From the IMG/VR virus record IMGVR_UViG_3300022693_000827, positions 1 through 40,003 of that record: a stretch of 40,003 nucleotides of DNA, one strand, 5' to 3'. The position numbers and the translations under genes are program-made. Origin of the DNA: a virus. The notes beneath the pieces were generated by a model that made no database searches, was not told the DNA's origin, and was given only the letters and a program-made list of their open reading frames with translations. Every line of letters begins with the position of its first letter. The first letter of the stretch is position 1. Below are positions 11,889 to 18,851 of the stretch, one piece after another.

Positions 11889-11914
11889 GTAAAATAATTA
11901 TAGGAATAGAATAG
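11885..11914 (+). pseudogene. Remnant of the original RuvC start
   Basis: Nine codons MSKIIIGIE then stop. It nearly matches the first nine residues of the intact RuvC gene at 12455 (MSKIILGVD), and its ATG overlaps the stop of the HNH-like gene. It marks where the homing endonuclease gene inserted, leaving a short duplicate of the RuvC 5' end. Confidence 0.75.
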
Positions 11915-11922
11915 TATTCTTG

Positions 11923-11931
11923 TGTTATACT
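11923..11931 (+). promoter_or_regulatory. Candidate extended -10 promoter for the homing endonuclease
   Basis: TGTTATACT (core 11926-11931) is an extended -10 without a clear -35, about 30 bases before ATG 11960. It would let the inserted gene be expressed independently. Confidence 0.45.
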
Positions 11932-11959
11932 AAAGACCTATTAAATAAAAAGGGTGTTT

Positions 11960-12451
11960 ATGATTACTCAAGATGAGCTTAGAGAAATTGTTTCTTATGA
12001 TTTTGATACTGGAATGTTTACCCGTTTAGTTACTACTTGCGGTAGCGCTCAAAAGGGTAGTGTACCAATTAGTAAAAACAAAGACGGATATTACCAGTTA
12101 AGGATTAACTACAAGATGTACACGCAACACAGGCTTGTTTGGCTTTATATTTTTGGTGTTTTTCCTAATGGTGATATTGACCACATCAATCATATTAGGA
12201 CTGATAACAGGATTTCAAATTTAAGGGTTGTTGATAAGGCGACGAACAATAAGAATATAAGGAAAAGAAATAATAACACCAGCGGGGTTAATGGTATCTG
12301 GTGGCATAAACAGAACGGGAAGTGGTGTGCTGAAATAAAATCAGACGGGCTAAAAATACATCTAGGTTCTTTTGTTGACATAAAGGATGCCGAGAAAGCA
12401 AGGCTTGATGCAAATAAGAAATATGGATTTCATGAAAATCACGGGAGTTAA
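11960..12451 (+). CDS. HNH homing endonuclease with AP2-type DNA-binding domain
   Basis: 163 aa from ATG 11960, with AAAAAGGG upstream (a GTG two codons earlier is less likely). An N-terminal NUMOD-like strand region is followed by the HNH core: 'HRLVWLYIFG', 'DIDHINHIRTDNRISNLRVV' (about residues 57-85). The C-terminal AP2-like domain has 'TSGVNGIWWHKQNGKWCAEI' and 'LGSFVDIKDAEKA'. Such enzymes cut a gene lacking the insert and spread by repair. Here it sits exactly at the RuvC start codon, with a remnant of that start on its left (11885) and the intact RuvC 4 bases to its right. Confidence 0.93.
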   Translation: MITQDELREIVSYDFDTGMFTRLVTTCGSAQKGSVPISKNKDGYYQLRINYKMYTQHRLVWLYIFGVFPNGDIDHINHIRTDNRISNLRVVDKATNNKNIRKRNNNTSGVNGIWWHKQNGKWCAEIKSDGLKIHLGSFVDIKDAEKARLDANKKYGFHENHGS

Positions 12452-12454
12452 AAT

Positions 12455-12895
12455 ATGTCTAAAATAATCTTGGGGGTGGATCCGGATAGTAAAGCACATG
12501 GTGCGGCCATCTACATAAACAACAAGCTAACATTTTTAGGATGTATGCCTTTGATGGAATTCTACAATCATATAGTTGTTATTCTTGAAAATAACGATCC
12601 TGATAAATTAGAGTTTCATATAGAGGACGTTTGTGCAAATAAGGCGATGTGGCACGGAAAGAAAGAATCACAAGCAGCAAAAAATATGATGTCACAGCGG
12701 CTCGGTATGTGTAAGCAATCACAAATTGAGCTAGAAAGGCTGGCAGAGTATTTCGACATAAAAGTAGTTAAACATAAAATATCTAAGATGTGGAAGAAAG
12801 ACAAATCACAATTCGAGAGGGTTACAGGATGGTCAGGAAGAAGCAACGAGGACACAAGAAGCGCCGCATATTTTGGCTGGCTAGGCTTAAATTAA
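12455..12895 (+). CDS. ruvC: RuvC-like Holliday junction resolvase
   Basis: 146 aa. RNase H-fold residues: D9 in 'ILGVDPDSKAHG', E57 in 'FHIEDV', and D133 in 'SNEDTRSAAYFGW'. A basic middle helix region (KKESQAAKNMMSQRLG) probably contacts DNA. It resolves branched intermediates before packaging. It is slightly shorter than bacterial RuvC (about 170 aa), as is common in phages. It was originally coupled to the HNH-like gene; the homing endonuclease now separates them, and this copy starts from its own weak site. Confidence 0.85.
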   Translation: MSKIILGVDPDSKAHGAAIYINNKLTFLGCMPLMEFYNHIVVILENNDPDKLEFHIEDVCANKAMWHGKKESQAAKNMMSQRLGMCKQSQIELERLAEYFDIKVVKHKISKMWKKDKSQFERVTGWSGRSNEDTRSAAYFGWLGLN

Positions 12896-12901
12896 AATTA
12901 A

Positions 12902-12910
12902 TGTTACAAT
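12902..12910 (+). promoter_or_regulatory. Candidate late promoter (extended -10)
   Basis: TGTTACAAT (core 12905-12910) lies between the end of ruvC and the first late micropeptide gene. No clear -35. It shares TGTTA with the -10 elements at 11923 and on the minus strand at 2033. Confidence 0.4.
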
Positions 12911-12941
12911 AAATAAACTTAAACTAACCAAGGGGAAAGAT

Positions 12942-13007
12942 ATGCCAGGTGGAAAAGGCGGAGACAAAGGCGATGACGACGATATAAAACTAGCTATTCA
13001 CTTTTAA
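12942..13007 (+). CDS. MPGGKG micropeptide, acidic (21 aa)
   Basis: 21 aa: MPGGKGGDKGDDDDIKLAIH plus a final F. A strong AAGGGGAAAG ribosome site precedes it. It shares its first six residues with the next micro-ORF but is acidic where that one is basic. Unknown function. Confidence 0.55.
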   Translation: MPGGKGGDKGDDDDIKLAIHF

Positions 13008-13027
13008 CCAACTAACTAGGAATAATT

Positions 13028-13099
13028 ATGCCAGGCGGAAAAGGTCAAACCAAAAAGAAAGATAGAAAAACATCCAAAGCTAAGTTTAAAAAACGCTAA
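13028..13099 (+). CDS. MPGGKG micropeptide, basic (23 aa)
   Basis: 23 aa starting MPGGKGQTKKKDRKTSKAKF and ending KKR; more than 40 percent Lys/Arg. The stop overlaps the start of the next gene (TAATG). Its strong positive charge suggests nucleic-acid binding, perhaps DNA compaction or packaging, but that is inference. Confidence 0.6.
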   Translation: MPGGKGQTKKKDRKTSKAKFKKR

Positions 13100-13572
13100 T
13101 GTCATCATTAGATTTATTATTCATAGTGCTGTTCGCGGCACTATTCTTTAGCAAACATACAAAATTGGCGTCGACCGTTTTCGTCTGTTCCTATGTATTA
13201 TTTTTAATACTTCACAACGTTCTACCTAATGGCTATACATACGCAGTAAGCGGTATGTGCCATTTAATTATATTCTCTACACTTATTAATAGTAAGTCAA
13301 AAACATACATTATCGTTGCTACTTTGTCAGCAGCTCTTATTCTTGTTAATATACAAGGGTATATGGACTATGAGCGATATTTACTTCCAGACAACTATAA
13401 TAGCGCTTATTTTATATTACTTACTGCACAACTAGTATTACTATATTTAAAGGCGATAATGAATGGAATTGTCGATAGATTTAATTATAAACGTGATTTG
13501 GTTCAGCTTCTTGTTGACAGTAGTTGTGAATCGTTTGGTTCGTATGTTCACAAAAAAGAATCCAAAAAATGA
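13099..13572 (+). CDS. Multi-pass membrane protein
   Basis: 157 aa with about four or five hydrophobic segments (residues about 4-17, 25-41, 50-62, 68-84, 101-118) and a basic C-terminal tail. No family is recognised. It overlaps the following holin-like gene by ATGA, so it may help in lysis control or membrane organisation. Confidence 0.65.
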   Translation: MSSLDLLFIVLFAALFFSKHTKLASTVFVCSYVLFLILHNVLPNGYTYAVSGMCHLIIFSTLINSKSKTYIIVATLSAALILVNIQGYMDYERYLLPDNYNSAYFILLTAQLVLLYLKAIMNGIVDRFNYKRDLVQLLVDSSCESFGSYVHKKESKK

Positions 13573-13820
13573 GTAATACCGCTAGGCAGATGGTAGAGGT
13601 AGCAACGAGCACTAAATCAGGATTTATTGGTATATTCATTGCTAATGTATCTGCATGGTGGATGGACTACGGAAGTGCCTTAGTTGCTGCGGCTACTGGT
13701 ATATGTGGACTTATTTATATAATATTGATGATTAGAATAAAATGGCAAGAGTACAGGATAAACAAGAATCAGATTCAGGATATAATAGACAAAGAGCAAG
13801 ATAAATTAAATAATGGTTAA
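13569..13820 (+). CDS. Putative holin (second candidate)
   Basis: 83 aa. Two hydrophobic segments (about residues 17-32 and 36-56) are separated by a short turn with WWMDYG, then a charged, coiled-coil-like tail with 'IKWQEYRINKNQIQDIIDKE'. Size and topology fit class II holins of podoviruses. The position at the start of the late region, behind another membrane gene, also fits. The endolysin lies far away in the leftward operon. A membrane-anchored non-lytic role is possible. Confidence 0.6.
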   Translation: MSNTARQMVEVATSTKSGFIGIFIANVSAWWMDYGSALVAAATGICGLIYIILMIRIKWQEYRINKNQIQDIIDKEQDKLNNG

Positions 13821-13826
13821 ATATTT

Positions 13827-15032
13827 ATGGCGATAACTCATAATAATTTACAGAGTGCAATAAATACAACCACTCTATCATCTTACACGCCTCCGTCTTT
13901 AACGGACAGTTGTCTAGTTGTTATTGTTACATCGGAAGATATAGGCAATAACGACCCTATAACGGGAATTACATTCGACAGCGCTCCGATGGTTGAAGGC
14001 GTGATATCTCATCATGTAAAGGGATCTAGCGCTCAAGATGTAGCAATATTTTATTTAGTAAATCCTGGCACATCATCCGGCGATATAGTCGTTAGTGGTT
14101 CCGAACGACAGGCCATAATAGCGATCACACTTGATAATGTAGATCAATCTTCAACAGTCGACGCAACAGGCACAGCAGGTTTTGATTCTGGTACTAGTTT
14201 GTCGGTGTCAGCGACAACATTAAATAATGATAGCTTTGCTGTGTCAGGCGCGTGCAGCGCCCGCACTTCAAATGTTCTAACAGTAACCACGGCCACTAAA
14301 ATAATCAGTCTTTTTCCATCTAGCGCCACGTCGGCTGTGGCGGTGTCAACACAAGCAACGGCAGGGCTGTTTACTCATGATTGGGTTGGTGATGTAGAGT
14401 TAACTCGCGCAGCTTCCGCTGTTATCGCTTTTAATCTTGCCGCCGGTGGTATATCAATAACAGAAACACTAAAGAATATAAATTATAATTCTTTAGATCC
14501 GACAATAGCTTTAACCGGTATGCTGGCAATAACAGAAAATCTGGTCAATACCAATTACGAAACATTAAATCCGAACATCACCTTTACAGGTGCAATATCA
14601 ATAACCGAACAGTTAAATAATACAAATTATACTAGCTTAGATCCGATTATAGATTTAACTGGATTAGTTGACGTAACTGAAAGCACAGTTAACACAAATT
14701 ACACAGCGCTAAATGTAACGGTAACACTAACTGCTGGTGTGATAGAGATAACAGAACAATTAGCAAACACAAACTACAACACATTTAATCCGAGTATACT
14801 TTTAACCCCTGAACCAGTAGGAATAGTATCAACGGTATGTTTCGACGGGCAAATAGACAGACTGGCTTTTGATGGCGCAATTAATCAAATAGCATTTAAT
14901 GGTAAAATAATAAACCAAGATTTTGACGGGTTTTTAAAGAGATTGGAATTTAACGGCAACCTAAAAGAGCGCGAGTTTAACGGTGATTCGAAACAGCTTG
15001 TGTTTAATGGTACAATAGCCACAACATGTTAA
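13827..15032 (+). CDS. Repeat-containing virion surface protein
   Basis: 401 aa. Residues 1-210 form a beta-rich domain, probably immunoglobulin- or jelly-roll-like. Residues about 210-330 contain five tandem units of about 25 aa with the pattern 'ITE.L.NTNY..L.P.I.LTG'. Residues about 335-400 hold seven units of 9-11 aa with 'FDG' or 'FNG' ('LAFDGAINQIAFNGKI'), likely a beta-solenoid or ladder. No signal peptide. It is probably a head or tail decoration or fibre; its position just upstream of terminase and its low-complexity repeats support a structural role. Precise function unknown. Confidence 0.6.
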   Translation: MAITHNNLQSAINTTTLSSYTPPSLTDSCLVVIVTSEDIGNNDPITGITFDSAPMVEGVISHHVKGSSAQDVAIFYLVNPGTSSGDIVVSGSERQAIIAITLDNVDQSSTVDATGTAGFDSGTSLSVSATTLNNDSFAVSGACSARTSNVLTVTTATKIISLFPSSATSAVAVSTQATAGLFTHDWVGDVELTRAASAVIAFNLAAGGISITETLKNINYNSLDPTIALTGMLAITENLVNTNYETLNPNITFTGAISITEQLNNTNYTSLDPIIDLTGLVDVTESTVNTNYTALNVTVTLTAGVIEITEQLANTNYNTFNPSILLTPEPVGIVSTVCFDGQIDRLAFDGAINQIAFNGKIINQDFDGFLKRLEFNGNLKEREFNGDSKQLVFNGTIATTC

Positions 15033-15044
15033 GAGGATAAAAAG

Positions 15045-15497
15045 ATGTCAGCAGGTGATTCGAAACTAGCACAGGAGTACCCATTACAAGCGGGTAAAGG
15101 TGAGTACAATAATGCGTCAGACGTATTCAGGATATTCTTTTGTTCTAATACTTTCGCGGCTATTGACGCGACACAGACGCCATTTAATTTAAGTGATGTA
15201 ACACAAGTAGGTGGTGGCAACTTTCCTATCGCTGGTATAGTGCTAACAAGCGTCACATGGACGAGAAGCGGCGCAGTATCAACACTAGATTATGCAGACC
15301 TATCGACTATCATTAAAAACGCATCTAACCCAACAACAATAAGAACCGCTGTAATAGTCAATGACACTTCAACAAGTGACGATATTTACAAAGTCGTTGA
15401 TTTAACAAGCGATGGCTCAACAGCTATAGACGTTGTTAATAATGACTTTGATTACGCAGTTAATGCAAGTGGCTCAATAACTGGTACGGTGACTTAA
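15045..15497 (+). CDS. Putative structural protein (150 aa)
   Basis: 150 aa, beta-rich and rich in T/S/D/N, with no Lys-rich or membrane region. The start follows AAGAGGATAAAAAG. The C-terminal stretch 'YAVNASGSITGTVT' ends like an edge strand. No family is recognised; the setting between other beta-rich genes suggests a virion decoration or fibre component. Confidence 0.55.
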   Translation: MSAGDSKLAQEYPLQAGKGEYNNASDVFRIFFCSNTFAAIDATQTPFNLSDVTQVGGGNFPIAGIVLTSVTWTRSGAVSTLDYADLSTIIKNASNPTTIRTAVIVNDTSTSDDIYKVVDLTSDGSTAIDVVNNDFDYAVNASGSITGTVT

Positions 15498-15498
15498 T

Positions 15499-15873
15499 AT
15501 GTCCAACTTATCCAATAACAGCGCGCAGACATTTAAAACAAGAGTCGATGACGTAGATGAGAATGGAGTTGTGGTTGGCGTATTGGACGCATCTAATTTC
15601 ACAGAGGCTATTTATAGAATATTTGCACCAGATTGCACAACAGCTTTAGTGACTGCGACAAAGACTGCCGGTGACATAGTGACAGAAGCAGACGTAGATG
15701 ATGATGGCAATCCTATAATAGTATTTAGAACGACACTCACCAAAGTTAAGATGATGGATACAATCGTTCCAGAAGGTCAATACACGCATTCATTTAAAGT
15801 AACTAATACTGCTGGTTTAGAATTACCACCAGTATTTCAAGACACTGTAACTATAGTAAGAGCATGTGATTAG
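15499..15873 (+). CDS. Putative Ig-like/BppU-like structural protein
   Basis: 124 aa: alternating strands with 'NFTEAIYRIFAPDCTTALVT', 'PIIVFRTTLTKVKM' and 'PEGQYTHSFKVTN'. This resembles the N-terminal domain of phage baseplate upper (BppU-type) proteins and Ig-like folds. It starts two bases after the previous gene's stop. Structural role inferred. Confidence 0.55.
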   Translation: MSNLSNNSAQTFKTRVDDVDENGVVVGVLDASNFTEAIYRIFAPDCTTALVTATKTAGDIVTEADVDDDGNPIIVFRTTLTKVKMMDTIVPEGQYTHSFKVTNTAGLELPPVFQDTVTIVRACD

Positions 15874-15886
15874 ATAAGGTATAAAA

Positions 15887-16594
15887 ATGATTACATCAAT
15901 AGTAAAGAAAATGATTAGGCCAATGATTCGGTCTATGATTAGTCCTGTTGGCATTCCATCAGCAGCTACGATATGGCCATACGATACCAATTTCGATGAT
16001 TCAGTAGGTGTTCTCAATGGTGTAGCTATCGGCACACCAGTAGCAGGTAATACAGATAGAAAGGTCGGAGCTGGTTCCTTACTGTTAAACGGTATTGATT
16101 CAGGCGTTGCACTAAATTTTCCGGAAATGAAAGTCGCATTTACGAATCTTAGTATCTCAGCATGGTTTAAAGCGACTACGGTAATCGGCGAACAAAACAT
16201 CGCTGAAACTGGCGGCGCTAGTTCTGGCATGACGATAAGGCTAAACGGCTCGACACTAGAAGCAAGAGTGGTATCCACTGACCCTATAGTGAATACTAGC
16301 GGCGTGTCCGTAGTTGGTTTATCAGCTAATCAATGGTATTTTATGGTGGTAACATTTGCAAATGGTGAGTTAAAACTTTACCTCGATGCGGTACTTGTTG
16401 ATACCGATGATCATGCTATCTACATACTGGGTTCTCACAATAACCCGGCCGGTATTGGCTACAGAAACACAGCGGATAGTTACGGTAGCGGCGGGGATGC
16501 TTCATTCTTTGGTGGACGAATAGATGATGTGAGAGTATTCAGAGAGACCGTATTAACACTCGCTCAAATAGTAGAGTTATCAAAAGTAACTTAG
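15887..16594 (+). CDS. LamG/concanavalin-A-like carbohydrate-binding protein
   Basis: 235 aa. A basic N-terminal tail ('MITSIVKKMIRPMIRSMI') is followed by a LamG-type jelly roll: 'GAGSLLLNGIDSGVAL', 'LSISAWFKATT', 'NQWYFMVVTFANGELKLYLD', 'GRIDDVRVFRETVLT'. This is the full pattern of the LamG_3 fold, which usually binds sugars. In a phage particle it may hold reversibly to host or environmental polysaccharide. The basic tail could anchor it to another virion protein. Confidence 0.85.
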   Translation: MITSIVKKMIRPMIRSMISPVGIPSAATIWPYDTNFDDSVGVLNGVAIGTPVAGNTDRKVGAGSLLLNGIDSGVALNFPEMKVAFTNLSISAWFKATTVIGEQNIAETGGASSGMTIRLNGSTLEARVVSTDPIVNTSGVSVVGLSANQWYFMVVTFANGELKLYLDAVLVDTDDHAIYILGSHNNPAGIGYRNTADSYGSGGDASFFGGRIDDVRVFRETVLTLAQIVELSKVT

Positions 16595-16625
16595 GATAGA
16601 TTAACAACTAAAAAGGCTCAACACG

Positions 16626-16859
16626 ATGGCAATTTTAATAAACGACGTACCGCTTAGAATAGTTGGCGGTGATTACATATTTAAACCTAGCGGCGCTTTA
16701 GATGTTCAGATTCAAATTGATTCAGAGGGGTTTGATACCATACCTAGCGGCAGTCTAACAGCGGCAGACTCTGGAATAGTGGTCACATTATCCCCTTGCG
16801 AATTAAAAATAACAAACGCAGGCTCTGAGACTTTAACATTTGAACGAGTGAAGAGTTAA
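16626..16859 (+). CDS. Small beta-rich protein (77 aa)
   Basis: 77 aa, strands throughout ('VPLRIVGGDYIF', 'VVTLSPCELKI'). No family is recognised. It is the last of the five beta-rich genes before terminase and ends one base before the basic micropeptide. Confidence 0.55.
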   Translation: MAILINDVPLRIVGGDYIFKPSGALDVQIQIDSEGFDTIPSGSLTAADSGIVVTLSPCELKITNAGSETLTFERVKS

Positions 16860-16916
16860 ATGGCACACAATAAACGAGGTCAACGCACCAAGACCAATAA
16901 GAAGAAGTCTAAATGA
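16860..16916 (+). CDS. Basic micropeptide upstream of terminase (18 aa)
   Basis: 18 aa, MAHNKRGQRTKTNKKKSK; about half Lys/Arg. It starts immediately after the stop of the 77-aa gene and ends as ATGA across the small-terminase start. It could only be a coupling frame, but its charge resembles the MPGGKG peptide at 13028. Confidence 0.5.
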   Translation: MAHNKRGQRTKTNKKKSK

Positions 16917-17332
16917 CAGGTAGGCCAACTGATTACAAAGAAGAGTATAACGACTTAGCTTTTAAGTACTGCTTAATGGGCGCTACTGATGCAAGGCTAG
17001 GTGAATTCTTTGATGTAACAGAGCAAACCATTAACAATTGGAAGATAGATCACCCTGCCTTTTTTGAGTCCATAAAAAAAGGCAAGCATAAAGCAGACGC
17101 CGAAGTGGTCAATTCTTTGTATGGTAGAGCTAAGGGTTACGAGGCAACAGAGGTGCGTGATGAGGTATCAGAGCAGGGTGTAAAGAAGGTTACGACAAAG
17201 AAGCATATACCCGGTGATACAACAGCAATGATATTCTGGCTCAAGAATAGACAGCCTAAACAATGGCGTGACAAGCAAGAGCAAGTCATTGTAGAAATGA
17301 CTCATGAACAATGGTTAGACTCTCTTGAATAG
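16913..17332 (+). CDS. Terminase small subunit
   Basis: 139 aa. The N-terminal helix-turn-helix ('GATDARLGEFFDVTEQTINN', 'WKIDHPAFFESIKKGK') binds the packaging site. A central helical region with 'GYEATEVRDEVSEQG' and the tail 'TAMIFWLKNRQPKQWRDKQE' match a widespread phage small-terminase family. It recognises concatemeric DNA and regulates the large subunit. It is coupled to the upstream micropeptide and precedes the large subunit. Confidence 0.88.
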   Translation: MTGRPTDYKEEYNDLAFKYCLMGATDARLGEFFDVTEQTINNWKIDHPAFFESIKKGKHKADAEVVNSLYGRAKGYEATEVRDEVSEQGVKKVTTKKHIPGDTTAMIFWLKNRQPKQWRDKQEQVIVEMTHEQWLDSLE

Positions 17333-17336
17333 TCAA

Positions 17337-18851
17337 ATGGAGAAAAGGCAAATGCTCAAGGATGATTTTGAGTATTACGCTAGAAACTGTTTGAAGATAA
17401 GAACAAAGCACGAAGGGTTACAATCTTTAATACTTAACGAAGCTCAAAAGTTTATCCATGAAAAGATAGAAGATCAACTAAAAGAAACCGGAAAGGTTAG
17501 GGTTATTCTACTAAAGGGTAGACAGCAAGGCGCAAGTACTTATGTTGAAGGTCGCTTTATATGGAGAACTACTCATAACAAAGGGACTAAGGCTTTTATA
17601 CTTACTCATGATGGAGAGTCAACAAACGCGCTGTTTGAAATGACAGAAAGATATTATGATAACTTACCGCCTTTTGTTAAGCCTACTACATCAGCAGCTA
17701 ACGCGAAAGAATTACACTTTGATGCTTTAGATTCTGGCTATAAGATAGGTACAGCAGGCAATAAAGCTGTTGGTCGTGGTCAGACAATACAATATTTTCA
17801 TGGCTCAGAGGTTTCATTCTGGGTTAATGCTAGCGAACACACAAAAGGAATTATGCAAGCCGTACCTGATGCAGATGGAACAGAGGTTATATGGGAGAGT
17901 ACCGCAAACGGTGTTGGTAACTTCTTTCATGAGCAATGGAAGCTAGCAGAGAAAGGGCTTAGCGAGTTCATGCCTATATTTGTTCCGTGGTTTTGGCAAT
18001 CAGAATATAAAAAAGAAGTACCGATAGATACGGCTTTAACTGATGAAGAAATGACACTTGCTGATGTTTATTCTTTAACTAAAGAGCAATTGTTTTGGCG
18101 TAGAATGAAAGTAGCAGAGCTAACAACTGATGGTGTTGATGGTGTAAGAGCGTTTAAGCAAGAATACCCAATGAACGCAGCGGAAGCTTTTCAGGTATCA
18201 GGTGGTGATGGTTTAATAAAAGCAGACCACTGTATGGCAGCAAGGCAGAACAAAGTTAAAGGTAGTGGTTCGCTAATCGTTGGTGTTGATCCCTCTCGTG
18301 GTGGCGATAGATTCGCTATCGTTAAAAGGCAATCAAGAAAAATGTATGGCATGCAATCATATAAAGGCGAGGAATGCGACAAGCTAGGCAAGAATGTTGC
18401 AATCTGTATCGAGTTATTAGATACCGTAGATACAGAGGCTGGTAAGGTTCCCGATATGATGTTTATAGATGCCGGTGGTGGCGCCGATATCGTTGATAGG
18501 TTACATGAGCTAGGTTATAAGAAAAGGGTTAAGGCTGTTTACTTTGGCTCGTCACCTTTAAAACCCAAGAAGTACAAGAACAAAAGAAATGAAATGTGGG
18601 GAGAGATGGCTGATTGGATGGTCGATGAGTCTTTGCCTGTCGAGATACCAGACGATGATGAGATGCAAGCAGATTTATGTGCCTCTCCCTATGAAAGAGA
18701 CTCTAACGACCGAAGAGTGTTATGGTCAAAAGATAAGATTAAATCTAAGTATGGTTTTAGTCCTGATTACGGTGACGCTGGTGCGTTAACATTTACCGAG
18801 CCGGTAAACTTACATAAAGTTAAATTAAGGTTTGATAGCATATGCCGATAG
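17337..18851 (+). CDS. Terminase large subunit (P22 gp2-like)
   Basis: 504 aa from ATG 17337; a TTG at 17325 or ATG 17352 are alternatives. ATPase: Walker A 'KGRQQGAST' (residues 60-68), Walker B-like 'FHGSE' (154-158). C-terminal RuvC-like nuclease: 'GVDPSRGGDRFAIV' (about 310-325), 'MFIDAGGGADIVDRL' (about 370-385), 'YGDAGALTF' (about 480-488). It translocates DNA into the procapsid and cuts the concatemer. Length and motifs fit P22 gp2 (about 500 aa), implying headful packaging. Confidence 0.93.
   Translation: MEKRQMLKDDFEYYARNCLKIRTKHEGLQSLILNEAQKFIHEKIEDQLKETGKVRVILLKGRQQGASTYVEGRFIWRTTHNKGTKAFILTHDGESTNALFEMTERYYDNLPPFVKPTTSAANAKELHFDALDSGYKIGTAGNKAVGRGQTIQYFHGSEVSFWVNASEHTKGIMQAVPDADGTEVIWESTANGVGNFFHEQWKLAEKGLSEFMPIFVPWFWQSEYKKEVPIDTALTDEEMTLADVYSLTKEQLFWRRMKVAELTTDGVDGVRAFKQEYPMNAAEAFQVSGGDGLIKADHCMAARQNKVKGSGSLIVGVDPSRGGDRFAIVKRQSRKMYGMQSYKGEECDKLGKNVAICIELLDTVDTEAGKVPDMMFIDAGGGADIVDRLHELGYKKRVKAVYFGSSPLKPKKYKNKRNEMWGEMADWMVDESLPVEIPDDDEMQADLCASPYERDSNDRRVLWSKDKIKSKYGFSPDYGDAGALTFTEPVNLHKVKLRFDSICR

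Noticed and set aside
12616-12855. 79-codon minus-strand frame
   Set aside because: Antisense of the RuvC gene, whose catalytic residues are all present.
15823-16278. 151-codon minus-strand frame
   Set aside because: Antisense of the LamG protein, which has strong family motifs.
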